Part shown: one piece after another, positions 4,396 to 5,344 of the stretch
Numbering within the stretch: the stretch's first letter is position 1
Layout: every line of letters starts with the position of its first letter
NCBI GenBank assembly: GCA_003694775.1
Contig: RFJV01000168.1
Span: 1-5,344 of the forward strand
Reading direction: 5' to 3'
Length of the DNA: 5,344 bases
DNA from: Chloroflexota bacterium
GTDB taxonomy: Bacteria > Chloroflexota > Anaerolineae > 4572-78 > J111
Program-made: the position numbers and the translations under genes
Notes under the pieces: model-generated
Told to the model about the DNA's origin: nothing
Seen by the model: the letters and a program-made list of their open reading frames with translations, nothing else
Database searches by the model: none

Positions 4396-5344
4396 TTACA
4401 GCTTTGCCAGCGCCTGCCTGTAGGCTTCGAGGGCGCTTTTCAGCCGGCCATCCTTCATCATCGCGTCGCCCATTATCTGGAACAGGGTGGCATTATCGGG
4501 GTAGACGGTGCTCATTTCCTGCAGGTCCTGGATAACCTCATCCAGGTGCGCGCCGCTGGACACCAGGCTCTCGTACAGGCGCAGGGCCTCGTCAACGTTG
4601 GCATCTTCGCGGGCCAGCCGGGCCAGGCGCAGTCGTTCTGACACATCTTCGGGAATGGGCGGGGCCTCCGGTTCTTCTTTTGCCGGCTCTGCCGGCGGGC
4701 GGTAGGCTACCTGGGCCAGCGGTTCAGCGACCGGCTTTTCCGCGACCACCGGCTGGGCCAGTTCGGCCTGGTCCACATCTCCCTTGCGCAGTTTCTTGAG
4801 CCAGTCCGGCATTTCCGCGGGAGCGGCTGTTGGCGACTCCTCTACGGCGACAGGTTCCGGGGTAATTTCAGGCCCGGCTTCCTCTTCCAGACCGGCCTCA
4901 ACTGCCTCTTCCACCGCCTCAACGGGTTCTTCTTCTCCAATCAGCCGGTCTATGGTCAGGTCCGGCACCACCTCTTCGGGCGCTTCCTGAAGCCAGTCGG
5001 GGAGTTCCTCCACCGCTTCTTCGGCTTCCGCTTCGACCAGCAGGTCTTCGGGAGCGGCTTCAGAAGGTTCAAATATCTCCTCTTCTTCCGCCGCCTGTAT
5101 CTCTTCCAACCATTCCGGTAGCTGTTCGGCTTCGGGGACAGCGGTCTCCTCTTCAAAAACAGGCTCTTTAGCCTCTTCTTCGACCTCCGCCAGCCAGTCG
5201 GGCAGTTCCTCTTCCACTACCGGCGCTTCCGCAGACTCTACCCCGGCCACCGCCTCCTCGGCCTCTTCTTCGACCTCCGCCAGCCAGTCGGGCAGTTCCT
5301 CTTCCACTACCGGCGCTTCCGCAGACTCTACCCCGGCCACCGCC
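4396..5344 (-). CDS. Acidic protein with repeated [LM]P[DE]WL motifs and a C-terminal TPR-like domain (5' end outside window)
   Basis: The frame is open to the right edge, so the N-terminus is missing; 315 complete codons are visible before TAA 4396-4398. Most of it (about 4650-5344) is very acidic Glu/Ala/Pro/Val-rich sequence, probably disordered. It is punctuated by five short motifs: LPDWL (5281-5295), LPDWL (5191-5205), LPEWL (5107-5121), LPDWL (4990-5004) and MPDWL (4798-4812). The motif cores are nearly the only Trp residues. The C-terminus (about 4399-4647) is helical and TPR-like; its last repeat is LFQIMGDAMMKDGRL plus SALEAYRQAL. TPRs bind peptides, so the motifs may be docking or self-association sites (inference). 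Similar acidic PDWL/TPR proteins are, from memory, common in Chloroflexota, with no assigned function. The first two motif units are an exact 90-bp duplication. Confidence 0.85.
   Translation of the reverse strand, partial: AVAGVESAEAPVVEEELPDWLAEVEEEAEEAVAGVESAEAPVVEEELPDWLAEVEEEAKEPVFEEETAVPEAEQLPEWLEEIQAAEEEEIFEPSEAAPEDLLVEAEAEEAVEELPDWLQEAPEEVVPDLTIDRLIGEEEPVEAVEEAVEAGLEEEAGPEITPEPVAVEESPTAAPAEMPDWLKKLRKGDVDQAELAQPVVAEKPVAEPLAQVAYRPPAEPAKEEPEAPPIPEDVSERLRLARLAREDANVDEALRLYESLVSSGAHLDEVIQDLQEMSTVYPDNATLFQIMGDAMMKDGRLKSALEAYRQALAKL
5171..5344 (-). repeat. Exact 90-bp (30-residue) tandem repeat inside the PDWL protein gene
   Basis: Bases 5171-5254 are identical to 5261-5344, so the period is 90 bp and every visible base of the second copy matches, including silent positions. 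Each unit encodes a 30-residue block containing VVEEELPDWLAEVEEEA. Identity stops abruptly before 5171, where the next unit is diverged. The array probably continues past the window edge. Confidence 0.9.

Overview
The window looks like a piece of a GC-rich bacterial chromosome. My best guess is the Chloroflexota, around class Anaerolineae. This rests on three things: the style of the bifunctional Nnr protein (a charged insert before the V-D-T-P-S-G-L strand and an A-N-P-A-L-A-K-G-G-S-G-D ending), an acidic TPR protein carrying repeated P-D-W-L motifs, and an abundance of palindromic and heptameric intergenic repeats. No rRNA, tRNA, CRISPR array, transposase or phage gene is visible, and the lineage call is inference. 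Translation signals are classical: AGGAGG-type Shine-Dalgarno sites precede most genes, and two genes appear to start with GTG.

Layout. Bases 1-165 (+) are the tail of a lysine/glutamate-rich 11-residue-repeat protein. Bases 166-383 are intergenic and hold a 17-bp inverted repeat and a palindromic repeat. Bases 384-912 (+) hold two small overlapping genes, a DUF4160 protein and a DUF2442 protein, with a toxin-antitoxin-like layout. They are bracketed by two palindromes sharing the arm TGTAGGGCGAC. The second palindrome, a perfect 30-mer at 940-969, sits between convergent genes. Everything from 1006 to the right edge is on the minus strand. Read in its own direction it runs: a TPR/PDWL protein (open at the right edge), a strong intrinsic terminator, a promoter, ndk (nucleoside diphosphate kinase), a 180-bp gap of heptamer and octamer repeats, a predicted beta-solenoid protein with a C-terminal membrane anchor, a small single-pass membrane protein, and nnr (NAD(P)H-hydrate epimerase/dehydratase).

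How the parts fit. ndk and nnr are housekeeping enzymes: nucleotide triphosphate balancing and repair of hydrated NAD(P)H. The beta-solenoid gene, the small membrane gene and nnr are close enough (24 and 46 bases apart) to be one transcript, possibly continuing from ndk. Nothing in the sequence links the two membrane-tethered proteins to nicotinamide repair.

The parts most worth following up are the beta-solenoid/membrane-protein pair, the small-gene cassette bracketed by related palindromes, the W-centred motif array with its perfect 90-bp tandem duplication, and the inverted heptamer-repeat tract after ndk. None can be called a new system from sequence alone.
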